DNA of 64,000 bases from Geothrix sp. 21YS21S-2 (GTDB taxonomy: Bacteria > Acidobacteriota > Holophagae > Holophagales > Holophagaceae), in contig NZ_CP132910.1 in assembly GCF_030846775.1 (NCBI RefSeq), positions 2,700,001-2,764,000 of the forward strand. The letters run 5' to 3'. Below are positions 51,630-61,621 of this stretch, piece by piece. Made by a program: the position numbers and the translations under genes. How positions within the stretch are numbered: the first letter of the stretch is position 1; the number at the start of each line of letters is the position of its first letter. Below the pieces are notes generated by a model, which saw only the letters and a list, made by a program, of their open reading frames with translations, ran no database searches and was not told the DNA's origin.

Positions 51630-53258
51630 TCAGAACCGCGAGAATTCTTGTTCGTCCAAGGCCGGGGCCAGGGCCCGGGGTTTCCGGCCCTGGACGGGGG
51701 GCCGCCCCGGAGCCTTGGCCCGGGCCTGGGGGCGGGCCCCCGCCAGCCGGAAGAAGGCCACGGTGCTCTGCATCTCCTGCGCCTGGGCGTTCACCTCCTC
51801 GGAGGTGGAGGCCAGTTCCTCGGAGGCCGCGGCGTTCTGGGCCACGGACTGGCTGATCTGTCCGATGGCATCGTTGATCTGGCCCACGCCGGAGTTCTGC
51901 TCCGCGGAGGCCGCGGCGATCTCCATGACCAGGTCCGAGGTCTTCTGGATGGAGGGCACGATGGTGTCCAGGAGCTTGCCGGCGCGTTCCGCCAGCTCCA
52001 CGCTGCCCGAGGCGAGGCCGCTGATCTCCTCGGCCGCGATCTGGCTCCTTTCGGCCAGCTTCCGGACCTCCGCCGCCACCACCGCGAAGCCCTTCCCGTG
52101 CTCCCCGGCCCGGCCCGCCTCGATGGCCGCGTTCAGGGCCAGGAGGTTCGTCTGGTAGGCGATGTCGTCGATGATGGCGATCTTCTGGGCGATCTGCTTC
52201 ATGGCGCCCACGGTATCCTTCACCGCCTGGCCCCCCTCCCGGGTGTCCTGGGCCGTGTGGGTCGCCAGGTCCCCGGTCACCTTGGCGTTCTCGTTGTTCT
52301 GGGCGATTGAGGCGCTCATCTCCTCCATGGAGGCGCTGGTCTCCTCCACGCTCGCCGCCTGTTCGCTGGCGCCCTGGCTCAGGGACTGGGCCGTGGCGCT
52401 GAGCTGCTCCGAGGCGCCCACCAGCATGTCCGAGGACTCCTGCACCTGGCCGACGACGTCCGACAGCTTTTCCACCATGACCTTGATGGAGGCCATCATG
52501 CTCTCCGTATCGCCCCGTTCCGTCACGACCTCCAGGGCCAGGTTGCCCTCGGCCACCTGGCGCACGATGGACGCGGCGTAGGCGGGCTCGCCCCCGACCT
52601 GGCGCTTGATCAGCCGCGTCACGAGGAGCCCCAGGCCCACGGCCAGGAGCATGCCCACGCCCATGGCCACGGTCATCTGGACCGAGGCGGAGTGGGCGGT
52701 CTGGGCGTTGGCGGCGGCGATGCCCTCGGCCTCCTCGACGTTCTCCCGGATCATCTTCTCGATGACGCCGTTGAGCTCGCTGGTGATCTTGCCGACGTTC
52801 GGGCTGTAGGAGACCGCCACCGAATCGGCGATCTTGTTCTCGTTCCGGAACCGGATCATGGGCTGGGCCACTTCCCGGTCGTAGGTGACGGTCAGTTCCC
52901 TGAGCCGGGCCAGGTTGGCCTTCTCGTCCGCCGAACTGGCCTGCTTGGCGTAGGCGGTCATGGCCTCCTGCATGAGCTTCCAGTTCTTCTCGTAGGCGGC
53001 CAGGACCTGCGCCAGCTTCTCCTTGTCGGGGGCCGCGATGGTCTTGCTCAGGGAGTTGCGCACCAGCTGGAAGTTCCCGTTGATGGCATCCAGGTTCTTC
53101 ATGGGCGCGGTGGCGTTCTCGAACATGAACCGGTCGCTTTCGGCCAGCTTGCCCAGGTTGCTGATGCCGATCGCTCCCACGCCGCCGGCGATGAGGGCGA
53201 CCAGAATGAAGGAAAGGATGAGTTGCGTCGCGAGACGGAGTTGCTTGAACCAGTTCAT
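51630..53258 (-). CDS. Methyl-accepting chemotaxis protein in the che operon
   Basis: 542 residues. Two membrane segments (about 9-32 and 195-215) flank a four-helix-bundle-type sensor domain of about 160 residues. HAMP ([28 protein letters not shown]) and a long signalling domain follow, with the tip [44 protein letters not shown] flexible Pro/Arg/Ala tail of about 35 residues ends in EFSRF, matching the x-aromatic-x-x-aromatic CheR-tethering pentapeptide. It lies between cheA and cheW, 23 bases after cheA. Its signalling domain is nearly identical to those of the receptors at 57361 and 59145. The ligand is unknown. Confidence 0.95.
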   Translation of the reverse strand: MNWFKQLRLATQLILSFILVALIAGGVGAIGISNLGKLAESDRFMFENATAPMKNLDAINGNFQLVRNSLSKTIAAPDKEKLAQVLAAYEKNWKLMQEAMTAYAKQASSADEKANLARLRELTVTYDREVAQPMIRFRNENKIADSVAVSYSPNVGKITSELNGVIEKMIRENVEEAEGIAAANAQTAHSASVQMTVAMGVGMLLAVGLGLLVTRLIKRQVGGEPAYAASIVRQVAEGNLALEVVTERGDTESMMASIKVMVEKLSDVVGQVQESSDMLVGASEQLSATAQSLSQGASEQAASVEETSASMEEMSASIAQNNENAKVTGDLATHTAQDTREGGQAVKDTVGAMKQIAQKIAIIDDIAYQTNLLALNAAIEAGRAGEHGKGFAVVAAEVRKLAERSQIAAEEISGLASGSVELAERAGKLLDTIVPSIQKTSDLVMEIAAASAEQNSGVGQINDAIGQISQSVAQNAAASEELASTSEEVNAQAQEMQSTVAFFRLAGARPQARAKAPGRPPVQGRKPRALAPALDEQEFSRF

Positions 53259-53281
53259 GGGGCTCCTGATGGTGGAAATGA

Positions 53282-55432
53282 CTAGTTGGAAATCACAGGC
53301 TGGGAGGAGGATCGGCCGCGGCGGGTCGCGAGCTGCACGAGCTGGGGGACGTCGAGGATCAAGGCCACTTCGCCGGTGCCGAGGATGGTGGACCCCCCGA
53401 CGCCCTTGAGGTTGCGGAAGAGCTCCCCGAGCGGCTTGATGACCGTCTGGAATTCCCCGAGGAGCCTGTCCACCACGATGCCGGCGCGCGTCTCCCCGTA
53501 CTGGATGACCACCACCCGCTCCTTGGCGGGCCGGGGCCCCGGCACGCTGAAGACCTCCCGCAGGCGCAGGAAGGGCAGCACCTCGCCCCGCAGGTTGATG
53601 AGGTGGTTCTCCTCGGACTCCAGGAAGGGGCCCAGGTCCAGGCACTCGATGACGGTGTCCAGCGGGATGACGTAGCAGGTGGATTCCACCTCCACCCGGA
53701 AGCCGTCGATGATGGCGAGCGTCAGGGGGAGCCGGATGCGCATGGTGGTGCCCGAGCCCTCGTAGCTCTCGATCTCCACCGTCCCCCGCAGCTCGTCGAT
53801 GTTCCGGCGCACCACGTCCATGCCGACGCCCCGGCCCGAGAGGTTGCTCACGGCGGCGGCGGTGGAGAACCCCGGCTCGAAGATGAGGGCGTGGACCTCG
53901 GCGTCGGACAGGTCCGCCCCGGCGGGCACCAGGCCCCGCTCCACCGCCTTGGCCAGGATCCGCGCGCGGTCCAGGCCGCCGCCGTCGTCGGCCACCTCGA
54001 TGACGATGCTGCCGGATTCATGGAAGGCGTTGAGCGAAAGGGAGCCCGTGGCCGGCTTGCCCCGGGCCAGGCGCACGTCGGCGGACTCGATGCCGTGGTC
54101 GATGGAGTTGCGCACGATGTGCATGAGCGGGTCGGCGATCTTCTCCACGATGGTCTTGTCCAGCTCGGTGTCGGCGCCCTGGATCTCCAGCTCGATCTCC
54201 TTGCCCAGCTCCCGGCTCACGTCCCGCACGATGCGCCGGAACCGGCTGAAGGTCTCCCCGATCTGCACCATGCGAAGGCTGAGCGCGTTGTCCCGGATCT
54301 CCTCCACCAGCTTGTTGAACGTGGCGGTGGCCTCCAGCAGGCGGGCCTCCTTGGAGTGGCTGGCCAGGGCCTGGGCGCTGGCCCCGGCGATGACCAGCTC
54401 GCCCACCAGGTTCACCAGCTTGTCCAGCTTGTCGGCGGCGACCTTCACCACCTTCATCTCGTTGGCCAGCTTGTCGTGGAAGCGCTTCTGCTTCTCCAGG
54501 GCCGCGACGACCACGGGAGGAGGCACGGACTGGTCCTCCACGAGGATCGTCCCGATCATCCGCTGGGAGTCCTCGGCCTTCTGGGTGGCGAGGGCCGACT
54601 CCAGGTCGTGGGGCGTGATGCAGCCCCCGGCCACCAGGATCTCGCCGAGGTAGTGCTCCTCCTCGGGCAGGGCCTGGATGAGGGACAGGTACTCCTCCAC
54701 CTTGGAGTGGGGCGGGATCATCCGGATCCGGCTGTCGTCCTGGATGAACTCGAACACGCCCTCCAGCGTCTGCCGGTCCGCGTCCGTCTCCAGGTCCATC
54801 TCCAGGCCCAGGTAGCAGAGCTCCGGGTCGAAGGCCTCCCCTGCGGGGAGCCTCTCCAGGAGGGAGTGCAGGCTGACCATGCGGCCCAGGGTGCGCAGGT
54901 AGCGCACGAAGGACAGGGGGTCCATGCCGTTCTGGAGCACGGTGGGCGAGAAGCGCACGGAGATGTGCCAGTGGTCCCCTCCGCCCTCGCGGCGGGGGGC
55001 CACCTCCGGGCGCACCGCCTCGGCCACCGTCGCCACGCCGTTCTCGAGCCAGGGCACCAGGGCCGCCATCAGGCGCTCGCCCTCCGCGGCCACTTCCGGG
55101 GGTTCGGTCGCGTTCTCCCGCACCGTGGTGGCCAGGAGGCGCACCAGGTGGTCGTGGCACTCCAGGAACAGCCCCACCAGTTCCGGGGTCAGCGGGGTCC
55201 GCCCGCCGCGCACCCGGTCCATGACGCTTTCCACCGTGTGGGCGAAGCGCACGATGGGGTCCAGGCCGAACAGGCCCGCCGAACCCTTGATGGTGTGCAC
55301 GGCGCGGAAGATGGCGTTGATGGACTCGGAGGCGTCGTCCTGGTCCTCCACGGTGAGGAGCGCCTCCTCCATGGAGGCCAGCAGCTCACGGCATTCGATG
55401 ATGAAGGTCTGTTTGACCTGTTCCATGTCCAT
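53282..55432 (-). CDS. cheA: Chemotaxis histidine kinase CheA with a GspE-N-like insert
   Basis: 716 residues. The P1 domain carries the phospho-accepting H46 in [15 protein letters not shown]2-like region at about 155-235 is followed at 261-316 by an insert resembling the GspE/MshE N-terminal helical repeat ([24 protein letters not shown], then [21 protein letters not shown]). P3 dimerisation, the P4 ATPase ([31 protein letters not shown]) and a CheW-like P5 domain complete the protein. It phosphorylates CheY and CheB in response to chemoreceptors. A second in-frame ATG two codons later could also be the start. Confidence 0.97.
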   Translation of the reverse strand: MDMEQVKQTFIIECRELLASMEEALLTVEDQDDASESINAIFRAVHTIKGSAGLFGLDPIVRFAHTVESVMDRVRGGRTPLTPELVGLFLECHDHLVRLLATTVRENATEPPEVAAEGERLMAALVPWLENGVATVAEAVRPEVAPRREGGGDHWHISVRFSPTVLQNGMDPLSFVRYLRTLGRMVSLHSLLERLPAGEAFDPELCYLGLEMDLETDADRQTLEGVFEFIQDDSRIRMIPPHSKVEEYLSLIQALPEEEHYLGEILVAGGCITPHDLESALATQKAEDSQRMIGTILVEDQSVPPPVVVAALEKQKRFHDKLANEMKVVKVAADKLDKLVNLVGELVIAGASAQALASHSKEARLLEATATFNKLVEEIRDNALSLRMVQIGETFSRFRRIVRDVSRELGKEIELEIQGADTELDKTIVEKIADPLMHIVRNSIDHGIESADVRLARGKPATGSLSLNAFHESGSIVIEVADDGGGLDRARILAKAVERGLVPAGADLSDAEVHALIFEPGFSTAAAVSNLSGRGVGMDVVRRNIDELRGTVEIESYEGSGTTMRIRLPLTLAIIDGFRVEVESTCYVIPLDTVIECLDLGPFLESEENHLINLRGEVLPFLRLREVFSVPGPRPAKERVVVIQYGETRAGIVVDRLLGEFQTVIKPLGELFRNLKGVGGSTILGTGEVALILDVPQLVQLATRRGRSSSQPVISN

Positions 55433-55439
55433 GGGTGCC

Positions 55440-55751
55440 TCAGGCGGTGGGGGCGATGAGCAGGGTGTCCCCGAAGGCGGCGGCCAGGTTGAGCTGGTCG
55501 AGGACCTCCAGGACGGCGGGGCTGTGGCGGATGAAGGGCAGGACCCCGCCCCTGGCGCGGGCCTCGCGCTTGAGCCAGAGCAGCACCTGGGCGCCGGCGG
55601 TGTCCAGCTCCTCGATGCCCGAGAGGTCCACTTCGAGGGCCGGGTCCATGGTCAGCTCCTCCCCGAGGCGCTGGCGCGCCTCGGCGGCGTGGTAGATGGT
55701 GAGCTCGCCCGCGACGAGGAGGGTGTGCTGGGTGCGTTCGAAGGAGATCAT
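55440..55751 (-). CDS. STAS-domain protein
   Basis: 103 residues forming one STAS (anti-sigma-antagonist-like) domain: LLVAGELTIYHAAEARQRLGEEL, then EVDLSGIEELDTAGAQVLLWLK, where a serine or threonine is expected after the aspartate and Thr is present. Stand-alone STAS proteins often occur in chemotaxis operons between cheY and cheA, but their role there is unclear. It lies 7 bases before cheA and 8 bases after cheY. Confidence 0.88.
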   Translation of the reverse strand: MISFERTQHTLLVAGELTIYHAAEARQRLGEELTMDPALEVDLSGIEELDTAGAQVLLWLKREARARGGVLPFIRHSPAVLEVLDQLNLAAAFGDTLLIAPTA

Positions 55752-55759
55752 GGCCGGCC

Positions 55760-56128
55760 TCAGGGAAGAATCAGCTTGGAGACGGCCACGAGCAGCTGCT
55801 CGGGCTTGAAGGGCTTGACAACCCAGGCCCGGGCGCCCGCGGCCTGGCCCTCGCGCTTCTTGTCCTCCCCGGCCTCGGTGGTGAGCATGATCACCGGGGT
55901 GAACTTGTAGGCCGGATGGACCCGGATGGACTTGAGGAAGGTGATGCCGTCCATGTTGGGCATGTTCACGTCGCAGATCATCAGGTGGACCTTCTGCCCG
56001 GTGAGCTTGGCCAGCGCGTCCTGCCCGTCGCAGGCCTCGATGACGTCGTAGCCGGCGCTGGCCAGGGCGATGGCCACCACCTGCCGGAGGCTCACGGAAT
56101 CGTCGATGATCATGATGGTTTTTGCCAT
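55760..56128 (-). CDS. cheY: CheY-like chemotaxis response regulator
   Basis: 122 residues from the ATG at 56128; an in-frame GTG 3 codons upstream is an alternative start. It is a single receiver domain with the acidic pair in IIDDSVSLRQ, the phospho-accepting D53 in LMICDVNMPNMDG, and the lysine in AWVVKPFKPEQL. With no output domain it is expected to act on the flagellar switch or another motor. No cheZ or cheC phosphatase gene is visible, so dephosphorylation must be spontaneous or encoded elsewhere. Confidence 0.93.
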   Translation of the reverse strand: MAKTIMIIDDSVSLRQVVAIALASAGYDVIEACDGQDALAKLTGQKVHLMICDVNMPNMDGITFLKSIRVHPAYKFTPVIMLTTEAGEDKKREGQAAGARAWVVKPFKPEQLLVAVSKLILP

Positions 56129-56137
56129 GGGGTCCAC

Positions 56138-57265
56138 TCAGAAGAAGGTGATGTCGGAATCCGTGTCATGGGAGGTCTGCTCCCCACGGTGGATGGCGAG
56201 CTGCTCGGCGGTCGTGTAGGTCGTCTCCAGCTCGGCGAGCCACTGGTCCACCTCCAGGCCGGAGGGGTGGTGCTCGAGGCGGTGGCTGAACTTCTCCATG
56301 TCCGCCACGACGCTCTGGAGGATCTGCCCGACCCGGTCCTGGAACTGCAGGTGGACCAGGGTGCTGGAGATCTCCTGGCCCAGGTGGATCCCCACGCCCT
56401 CGAAGCGCTGGGCGGAGTCGGACAGGAGGGTGACGCCCTGCTGGATGTCCTCCACCACCTTCTTGATGGTGGCGTCGGCCTTCCGGACCATCTCGGCGTC
56501 GGTTGCCGCGAAGGACTGGGTGGCGGCGAGGGTGTCCAGGAGCGACTTGTTCACCCAGGCCACCTTGGAGGTGATGGCGTTGCCCGTGGTGCCCGAGCGC
56601 ATGCTCAGCTTGCGCACCTCGTCGGCCACCACGGCGAAGCCCCGCCCCAGCTCCCGGGCGTGGGCGGCCTCGATGGCCGCGTTCAGGGCCAGGAGGTTGG
56701 TCTGGTTGGCGATGGCGGCCACCTCTTCCGACATGGTCCGCAGCTCTTCGGTGATGGCGGCCAGGTCCTGGATCTTCTCCAGCACCTCGTTCCGGACCCT
56801 GGCGCCCTTCTCCAGGTCCTGCACCACCCCGTGCAGGGCGGCGGAGCCGCCCTCGATGGCGGCCTGCAGGTTCCGGTTCGACTCCAGTCCCGCGGAATGG
56901 ACCGCCTCCTTGAGGTTGCGCTGCATGGCCGAAAAGCGTCCGGTGAGCGCCGTGACGGCCTCCTCCATCTCCGACCGGGCCTGGGAGGTCTGGCCGGCCC
57001 AGAGGGGGACCACGGCGCCCGCGACCTGCTCGATCCCGGGACGGGCCTGGGGGGTGGCCTGTTCGGGCGCCGACTCGGGCACGGGGGGGGCGGGGGCGGG
57101 GCGCCGCCCCAGGAGGACGCACCCCAGGGCCGCGACGCCCAGGAGCGCGCCCATCCGGGAGAATCCGGAGGCCAGAAGGGGCGCCAGGAAGACCGCGGCA
57201 GGGACGCCGTAGGCGGCCAGATGCCGCGTGAGCGGAGGTTTTGTTCCAGTCTCTGGGGATTCCAA
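56138..57265 (-). CDS. Short methyl-accepting chemotaxis protein without a periplasmic sensor
   Basis: 375 residues. Two closely spaced hydrophobic segments near the start (about 18-55) leave no room for a periplasmic domain. A Pro-rich linker follows, then an MCP signalling region with the tip [40 protein letters not shown]. The C-terminus has LVHLQFQDRVGQILQSV and ends TDSDITFF, a pattern shared by a class of short MCP-like proteins located at the head of che operons. It lacks the aromatic pentapeptide. It may sense membrane state or cytoplasmic signals. It precedes cheY by 9 bases and is probably the first gene of the core operon. Confidence 0.88.
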   Translation of the reverse strand: MESPETGTKPPLTRHLAAYGVPAAVFLAPLLASGFSRMGALLGVAALGCVLLGRRPAPAPPVPESAPEQATPQARPGIEQVAGAVVPLWAGQTSQARSEMEEAVTALTGRFSAMQRNLKEAVHSAGLESNRNLQAAIEGGSAALHGVVQDLEKGARVRNEVLEKIQDLAAITEELRTMSEEVAAIANQTNLLALNAAIEAAHARELGRGFAVVADEVRKLSMRSGTTGNAITSKVAWVNKSLLDTLAATQSFAATDAEMVRKADATIKKVVEDIQQGVTLLSDSAQRFEGVGIHLGQEISSTLVHLQFQDRVGQILQSVVADMEKFSHRLEHHPSGLEVDQWLAELETTYTTAEQLAIHRGEQTSHDTDSDITFF

Positions 57266-57360
57266 GGGGTCCGGTCTCCTGAACGGGGCGCAGGGTCGCG
57301 CGGGGAAGGTCGAATCATACAGGCGAAGGAAAGGATTCCATCACCCCGGCGGGTCAGCCA

Positions 57361-58980
57361 TCAAAATCGTGTGAACTCACCCGCTTCTTCCTCCCGCTGG
57401 GGGGCGGCCCGCCGGGGCGTGACCGGGGAACGACCGGACGTGCGATTCCGGACGGGCGCGGCGGCCTTGGCGAGCCGGAAGAAGTCCATGGTCCCCTGGA
57501 GTTCGAGCGCCTGGGCGTTGACCTCCTCCGAGGTGGAGGCCAGTTCCTCCGAGGCGGCCGCGCTGTGGGCGACGGCCTGGCTGATCTGCCCGATGGCGGC
57601 GTTGATCTGGCCCACCCCTGAATTCTGCTCCGCGGAGGCCGCGGCAATCTCCATGACCAGGTCCGACGTCTTCTGGATGGAGGGGACGATGGTGTCGAGG
57701 AGCTTGCCAGCGCGTTCCGCCAGGTCAACGCTGCCCGAGGCGAGCCCGCTGATCTCCTCGGCGGCCACCTGGCTCCGCTCGGCCAGCTTGCGCACTTCGG
57801 CCGCCACCACCGCGAAGCCCTTGCCGTGTTCCCCGGCCCGGCCCGCCTCGATGGCCGCGTTCAGGGCCAGGAGGTTGGTCTGGTAGGCGATGTCGTCGAT
57901 GATGGCGATCTTCTGGGCGATCTGCTTCATGGCGCCCACGGTCTCCTTCACCGCCTGGCCCCCTTCCACCGTCTCCCTGGCCGTCCTGGTGGCGATATCC
58001 CCGGTGACCTTGGCGTTCTCGTTGTTCTGGGCGATGGAGGCGCTCATCTGCTCCACGGAGGCGCTGGTCTCCTCGACGCTGGCTGCCTGTTCGCTTGCAC
58101 CCTGGCTCAGGGACTGGGCCGTGGAACTGAGCTGCTCCGAGGCCCCCACCAGCGACCGGGAGGCTTCCTGCACCTGCCCGACCACGCTGGCGAGCTTTTC
58201 AACCATGTTCTTGATGGAGGCCATCATGCTCGTCGTGTCGCCCGGCATGAGGTCCACCTGGACCGCCAGGTCCCCGGCCGCCACCTTCTGGGCGATGAGG
58301 GCGGCTTCCGTGGGCTCGCCGCCCACCTGGCGCTTGATCACCCGGGTCACCAGGAGTCCCAGCCCCATGGCCAGGGCGAACCCCGCGGCCATCGCGATGA
58401 TGAGATTGCGACGCAGCGCCTCGTAGGTGGCCGCTCCGGCCTTGTCGGCCTCCTGCGCCACATGGCTGTTGTCGTCGAGGATCTTCACGAGGAGGCCCCG
58501 GAGCTCGAGGTACTTGGGCCGGGCCGTCTGGACCGTCAGTTTCTTCGCCTCCTCCGATTTCTTGGCGTCCAGGAGGGTGGAGACGCTGTTGATGGTTTCC
58601 ACATAACTGGCCCATTTGGTGTCGATTTCCGCCCAGAGCGCCTTTTCGGTGTCGCTCATGTTGGTGGACCGCTCCTTCTTGGACCAATCCAGGAATTCCT
58701 TCTTGGCGCTTTCGATGTTGGCGAGTTCCACGGCCCGCCCCTTCTCGTCCGGGGCGATGACCATGTAGATCACCCGCAGCTGGAGGGCGGCCACCCGCAC
58801 GATGCAGTTGGCCATGTAGTTCTGGCCCTGCACGTTGTCCGTGTAGACCTGGTGCATGAGTCCGGCGACGGTCGAGGTCCCCCTCAACCCGAACAGGCCG
58901 ACCCCGATCGAAAGGATGGAAACGATCAGGAAGGCGAGCAACAGCCGTGCTGAAAGACGGAGGTTGTTCAGGCTTGACAT
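57361..58980 (-). CDS. Methyl-accepting chemotaxis protein
   Basis: 539 residues from an ATG with AAAGGAG upstream. Two membrane segments (about 11-33 and 190-212) enclose a helical sensor domain of about 155 residues ([31 protein letters not shown]). It is of the four-helix-bundle MCP type that binds small metabolites. HAMP and a signalling domain ([42 protein letters not shown]) follow, then a flexible tail ending EFTRF, a CheR-tethering-type pentapeptide. A sigma-28-like promoter lies 56-82 bases upstream. The signalling domain is nearly the same as in the receptor at 51630, while the sensor domains differ. Confidence 0.95.
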   Translation of the reverse strand: MSSLNNLRLSARLLLAFLIVSILSIGVGLFGLRGTSTVAGLMHQVYTDNVQGQNYMANCIVRVAALQLRVIYMVIAPDEKGRAVELANIESAKKEFLDWSKKERSTNMSDTEKALWAEIDTKWASYVETINSVSTLLDAKKSEEAKKLTVQTARPKYLELRGLLVKILDDNSHVAQEADKAGAATYEALRRNLIIAMAAGFALAMGLGLLVTRVIKRQVGGEPTEAALIAQKVAAGDLAVQVDLMPGDTTSMMASIKNMVEKLASVVGQVQEASRSLVGASEQLSSTAQSLSQGASEQAASVEETSASVEQMSASIAQNNENAKVTGDIATRTARETVEGGQAVKETVGAMKQIAQKIAIIDDIAYQTNLLALNAAIEAGRAGEHGKGFAVVAAEVRKLAERSQVAAEEISGLASGSVDLAERAGKLLDTIVPSIQKTSDLVMEIAAASAEQNSGVGQINAAIGQISQAVAHSAAASEELASTSEEVNAQALELQGTMDFFRLAKAAAPVRNRTSGRSPVTPRRAAPQREEEAGEFTRF

Positions 58981-59035
58981 GCGGAACTCCTTTCGGTGCC
59001 GTGGATTGGGACAAGACGAACAAGGCTTCGATGAG

Positions 59036-59062
59036 TTATCGGTATTCCCGGTGGAGAGCTTA
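59036..59062 (-). promoter_or_regulatory. Sigma-28-like promoter of the 57361-58980 chemoreceptor
   Basis: On the minus strand TAAG (59062-59059), 15 bases, then ACCGATAA (59043-59036) matches the sigma-28 (FliA) consensus TAAA-N15-GCCGATAA at 10 of 12 positions. The predicted start lies about 50 bases before the ATG. This class of promoter typically drives late flagellar and chemotaxis genes. Confidence 0.6.
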
Positions 59063-59144
59063 GATTCGGCAGGTATTTCAACCCTTTCCGGCGCCCGGGA
59101 CGTCAGGAACGAGAAAAAACGGGCCTGAAATTCTGCACGTGGGC

Positions 59145-60788
59145 CTAGAACCTGACGAACGCCTCCCGGCCAGGGGCGGCCAGGGCGGTGGGCGCCCGAC
59201 CCTTCCCGGGATCCGCCAGGGGGTCCGGGGCCCGCTTCCGGGACGGCGCGGCCTTCCCCGCCAGCCGGAAGAAGGCCATGGTCGACTGCAGCTCCAGGGC
59301 CTGGGCATTGACCTCTTCGGACGTGGAGGCCAGCTCCTCGGAGGCCGCCGCGCTCCGGGCCACGGCCTGGCTGATCTGGCCGATGGCGCCGTTGATCTGG
59401 CTGACGCCCGAGTTCTGCTCCCCGGAGGCCGCCGCGATCTCCAGCACCAGGTCGCTCGTCTTCTGGATGGAAGGGACGATGGTGTCCAGGAGGTGCCCGG
59501 CCCGCTCTGCGAGGCCCACGCTGCCCGAGGCCAGTCCGCTGATTTCCTCGGCCGCCACTTGGCTGCGCTCGGCCAGCTTGCGAACTTCCGCCGCCACCAC
59601 CGCGAAGCCCCGGCCCTGGTCCCCGGCCCGGCCCGCCTCGATGGCCGCGTTCAGGGCCAGCAGGTTGGTCTGGTAGGCGATTTCGTCGATGATGGCGATC
59701 TTCCTGGCGATCTCCTTCATGGCCCCCACCGTGTCCTTCACGGCCTGGCCCCCTTCCCGGGTGTCCTGGGCCGTGCGGGAGGCCAGGTCCCCGGTCACCT
59801 TGGCATTCTCGTCGTTCTGGGCGATGGAGGCGCTCATCTCCTCCATGGAGGCGCTGGTCTCCTCCACGCTCGCGGCCTGTTCGCTGGCGCCCTGGCTCAG
59901 GGACTGGGCCGTGGAACTCAGCTTTTCCGAAGCTCCCGCCAGGGACTGGGAGGTTTCCTGCACCTGGCCGATGATCCCGGCCAGCCGGCCCACCATTTCC
60001 CGCATGGCCAGCAGGAGGCTGCCCTTGGCCCGGGGATCCACGTCCACGGGGGTCGCCAGGTCCCCATCCGCCACGCGCCGGACCACCTCGGCGGCGTACG
60101 AAGGCTCGCCGCCCAGGCTCCGGGTGATGCTCCGCGTCACCAGGAGGGCAGCGGCGGTCCCGACGATCAGGCCCAGGGCGAGCAGGGCCAGCTGCAGGCG
60201 CTGGGCCTGGGCCACGGCCTTCTCGATGGCGGCGGCCTTGACGGCGTTCTGCTGCGTGAGCTGGGCGCCCAGGTCGTCCAGGGCCTGCATCCAGCCGCCA
60301 TAGATGGGACGCAGCGTGCCCAGGATGAAGTCCCCGGCCTCCTGCTTTCCGGGTTTGCCCATGAGGTCCATGAGGCGGTCGATGGCCGGGAAGGCCTGCT
60401 CCCGGCTGGAGCGGATCCGGTCCAGGATGTCCTGCTCGGCGGCCGGAATCCGGCCCCGGCGGCCCTCGTTGACCCGGGCCAGCCGGCCCTCGGCCTCGCC
60501 GTAGCCCTCGCGGGCCTTCCGGTACAGACCCTTGGACCGCTCGAAGGCGGCGGGCTCCCGGGCGATGACCATGTCCCGGTAGGCCACCCGCATGCGGTCG
60601 GCGGAGATGATCATGGCCTGGGAGGCGTCGGCGGCGGCCTGGTTCACCCGGAACATTTCCACGGTCTGCGTTTCCATCGCTGCCATCTTCCGGTTGTCCA
60701 CCAGGATCGTGGCCAGCATCAGGGCGATCAGCAGGCCGAATCCCAGACCCAGTTTCACGCCAACGCGCAGATTGGAAAAAACATTCAT
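59145..60788 (-). CDS. Methyl-accepting chemotaxis protein
   Basis: 547 residues from the ATG at 60788, chosen because AGGGGG lies about 8 bases upstream. Membrane segments at about 11-30 and 193-215 enclose a helical sensor domain of about 160 residues with [26 protein letters not shown] and the signalling domain ([42 protein letters not shown]) follow. A flexible, basic tail ends AFVRF, again an x-aromatic-x-x-aromatic pentapeptide. It is the most upstream gene of the chemotaxis run and lies 164 bases before the next receptor. A weaker sigma-28-like site is upstream. The ligand is unknown. Confidence 0.95.
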   Translation of the reverse strand: MNVFSNLRVGVKLGLGFGLLIALMLATILVDNRKMAAMETQTVEMFRVNQAAADASQAMIISADRMRVAYRDMVIAREPAAFERSKGLYRKAREGYGEAEGRLARVNEGRRGRIPAAEQDILDRIRSSREQAFPAIDRLMDLMGKPGKQEAGDFILGTLRPIYGGWMQALDDLGAQLTQQNAVKAAAIEKAVAQAQRLQLALLALGLIVGTAAALLVTRSITRSLGGEPSYAAEVVRRVADGDLATPVDVDPRAKGSLLLAMREMVGRLAGIIGQVQETSQSLAGASEKLSSTAQSLSQGASEQAASVEETSASMEEMSASIAQNDENAKVTGDLASRTAQDTREGGQAVKDTVGAMKEIARKIAIIDEIAYQTNLLALNAAIEAGRAGDQGRGFAVVAAEVRKLAERSQVAAEEISGLASGSVGLAERAGHLLDTIVPSIQKTSDLVLEIAAASGEQNSGVSQINGAIGQISQAVARSAAASEELASTSEEVNAQALELQSTMAFFRLAGKAAPSRKRAPDPLADPGKGRAPTALAAPGREAFVRF

Positions 60789-60872
60789 AACGAGCCCCCT
60801 GGGGAGGGATTCGAAGCACACTTCCCCCAACCCCGTTTGGAGGAAATGGTCCTGGCAAAATCCGTTATTTAT

Positions 60873-60899
60873 ACATCGGAGCCAGTCTCATGAATCTAA
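60873..60899 (-). promoter_or_regulatory. Possible sigma-28-like promoter of the 59145-60788 chemoreceptor
   Basis: TTAG (60899-60896), 15 bases, then TCCGATGT (60880-60873) on the minus strand keeps the CCGAT core of sigma-28 -10 elements but matches the full consensus at only 7 of 12 positions. A TATAAA hexamer overlaps its end and could instead serve a housekeeping promoter. Confidence 0.3.
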
Positions 60900-60964
60900 A
60901 GTCCTGAAAATCCCCAACCTTTACCAACTCAATAATTAAATAACTGCACTTCAAACATTTGGGG

Positions 60965-60986
60965 CATGTAAAAAACTTTTTACATG
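60965..60986. promoter_or_regulatory. 22-bp AT-rich palindrome in a divergent promoter region
   Basis: CATGTAAAAA-AC-TTTTTACATG has perfect 10-bp arms. It lies in the 263-base gap between a chemoreceptor gene (minus) and a thioredoxin-like gene (plus), 66 bases before the latter's ATG. It is probably an operator for an unidentified regulator; a terminator is unlikely because neither gene ends here. Confidence 0.55.
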
Positions 60987-61051
60987 AGCCGCACCCATCG
61001 AGCGCCACACCGCCCCGGAAATGGAACCAGAATGACCCCGGAGGTTCCGCC

Positions 61052-61621
61052 ATGCCCATGCCCCCCATCCTTCCGGCCCTGGACTGGAAATCCATCTTCG
61101 AGTCCGGACTGCCCTACGCCGAGTGGATCGCCACCGGAACCGCCCCCGCCAACCGCGAGCGCATGCAGGAGCTCCTCAAGGCCACGGCGCTGGAACCCCA
61201 CGTCGCGGGTTTCCTGGCCGCCCTGGCCCGCCCGGTGCGGGTCGTGGCCATCGCCGAGGACTGGTGCGGGGACGTCGTCAAGCACGTGCCGGTGCTCGAG
61301 CGCATGGCCCGGGCTGCCGCCGGCCTGCAGGTTCGCTTCGTGTCACGGGAGCAGCACCCCCAGGTCTTCGCGAGGTTCCTCACCAACGGCGGGGAGGCCA
61401 TCCCCAAGTTCATCTTCCTGTCGGAAGCCTGGGTGGAAGTCGGCAACTGGGGCCCCATGCCCTCGTCCCTGCGCGAGCTCATCGCCCGCGGCAAGGCCTG
61501 CGGCGACGTGGCCGCCGCCCGCAAGAAGGTGTCGGCCCGCTACGAGGCCGACCCCGCGGGCCGGGAGACCCAGCGGGAACTGCTGGCCCTGATCGAGATC
61601 GCCGCCTGCACCGAACCCTAG
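61052..61621 (+). CDS. Thioredoxin-like protein with a single active-site cysteine
   Basis: 189 residues from the ATG at 61052 (GGAGG upstream). The thioredoxin-fold core begins VRVVAIAEDWCGDVVKHVPVLERMA, followed by LQVRFVSREQHPQVFARFLTNGGEAIPKFIFLS with the cis-proline before K. Relatives usually have WCGDC; here the second cysteine is valine (C72-G-D-V75), so the protein cannot form the usual intramolecular disulfide. It has no signal peptide and is probably cytoplasmic. It may act as a monothiol (glutaredoxin-like) or non-redox binding protein. It is transcribed away from the chemotaxis genes. Confidence 0.85.
   Translation: MPMPPILPALDWKSIFESGLPYAEWIATGTAPANRERMQELLKATALEPHVAGFLAALARPVRVVAIAEDWCGDVVKHVPVLERMARAAAGLQVRFVSREQHPQVFARFLTNGGEAIPKFIFLSEAWVEVGNWGPMPSSLRELIARGKACGDVAAARKKVSARYEADPAGRETQRELLALIEIAACTEP

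Noticed and set aside
58981-59144. A terminator between the two upstream chemoreceptor genes
   Set aside because: There is a T-run on the minus strand (near 59111-59118), but the preceding GGCCC stretches are direct rather than inverted repeats, so no stable hairpin forms.
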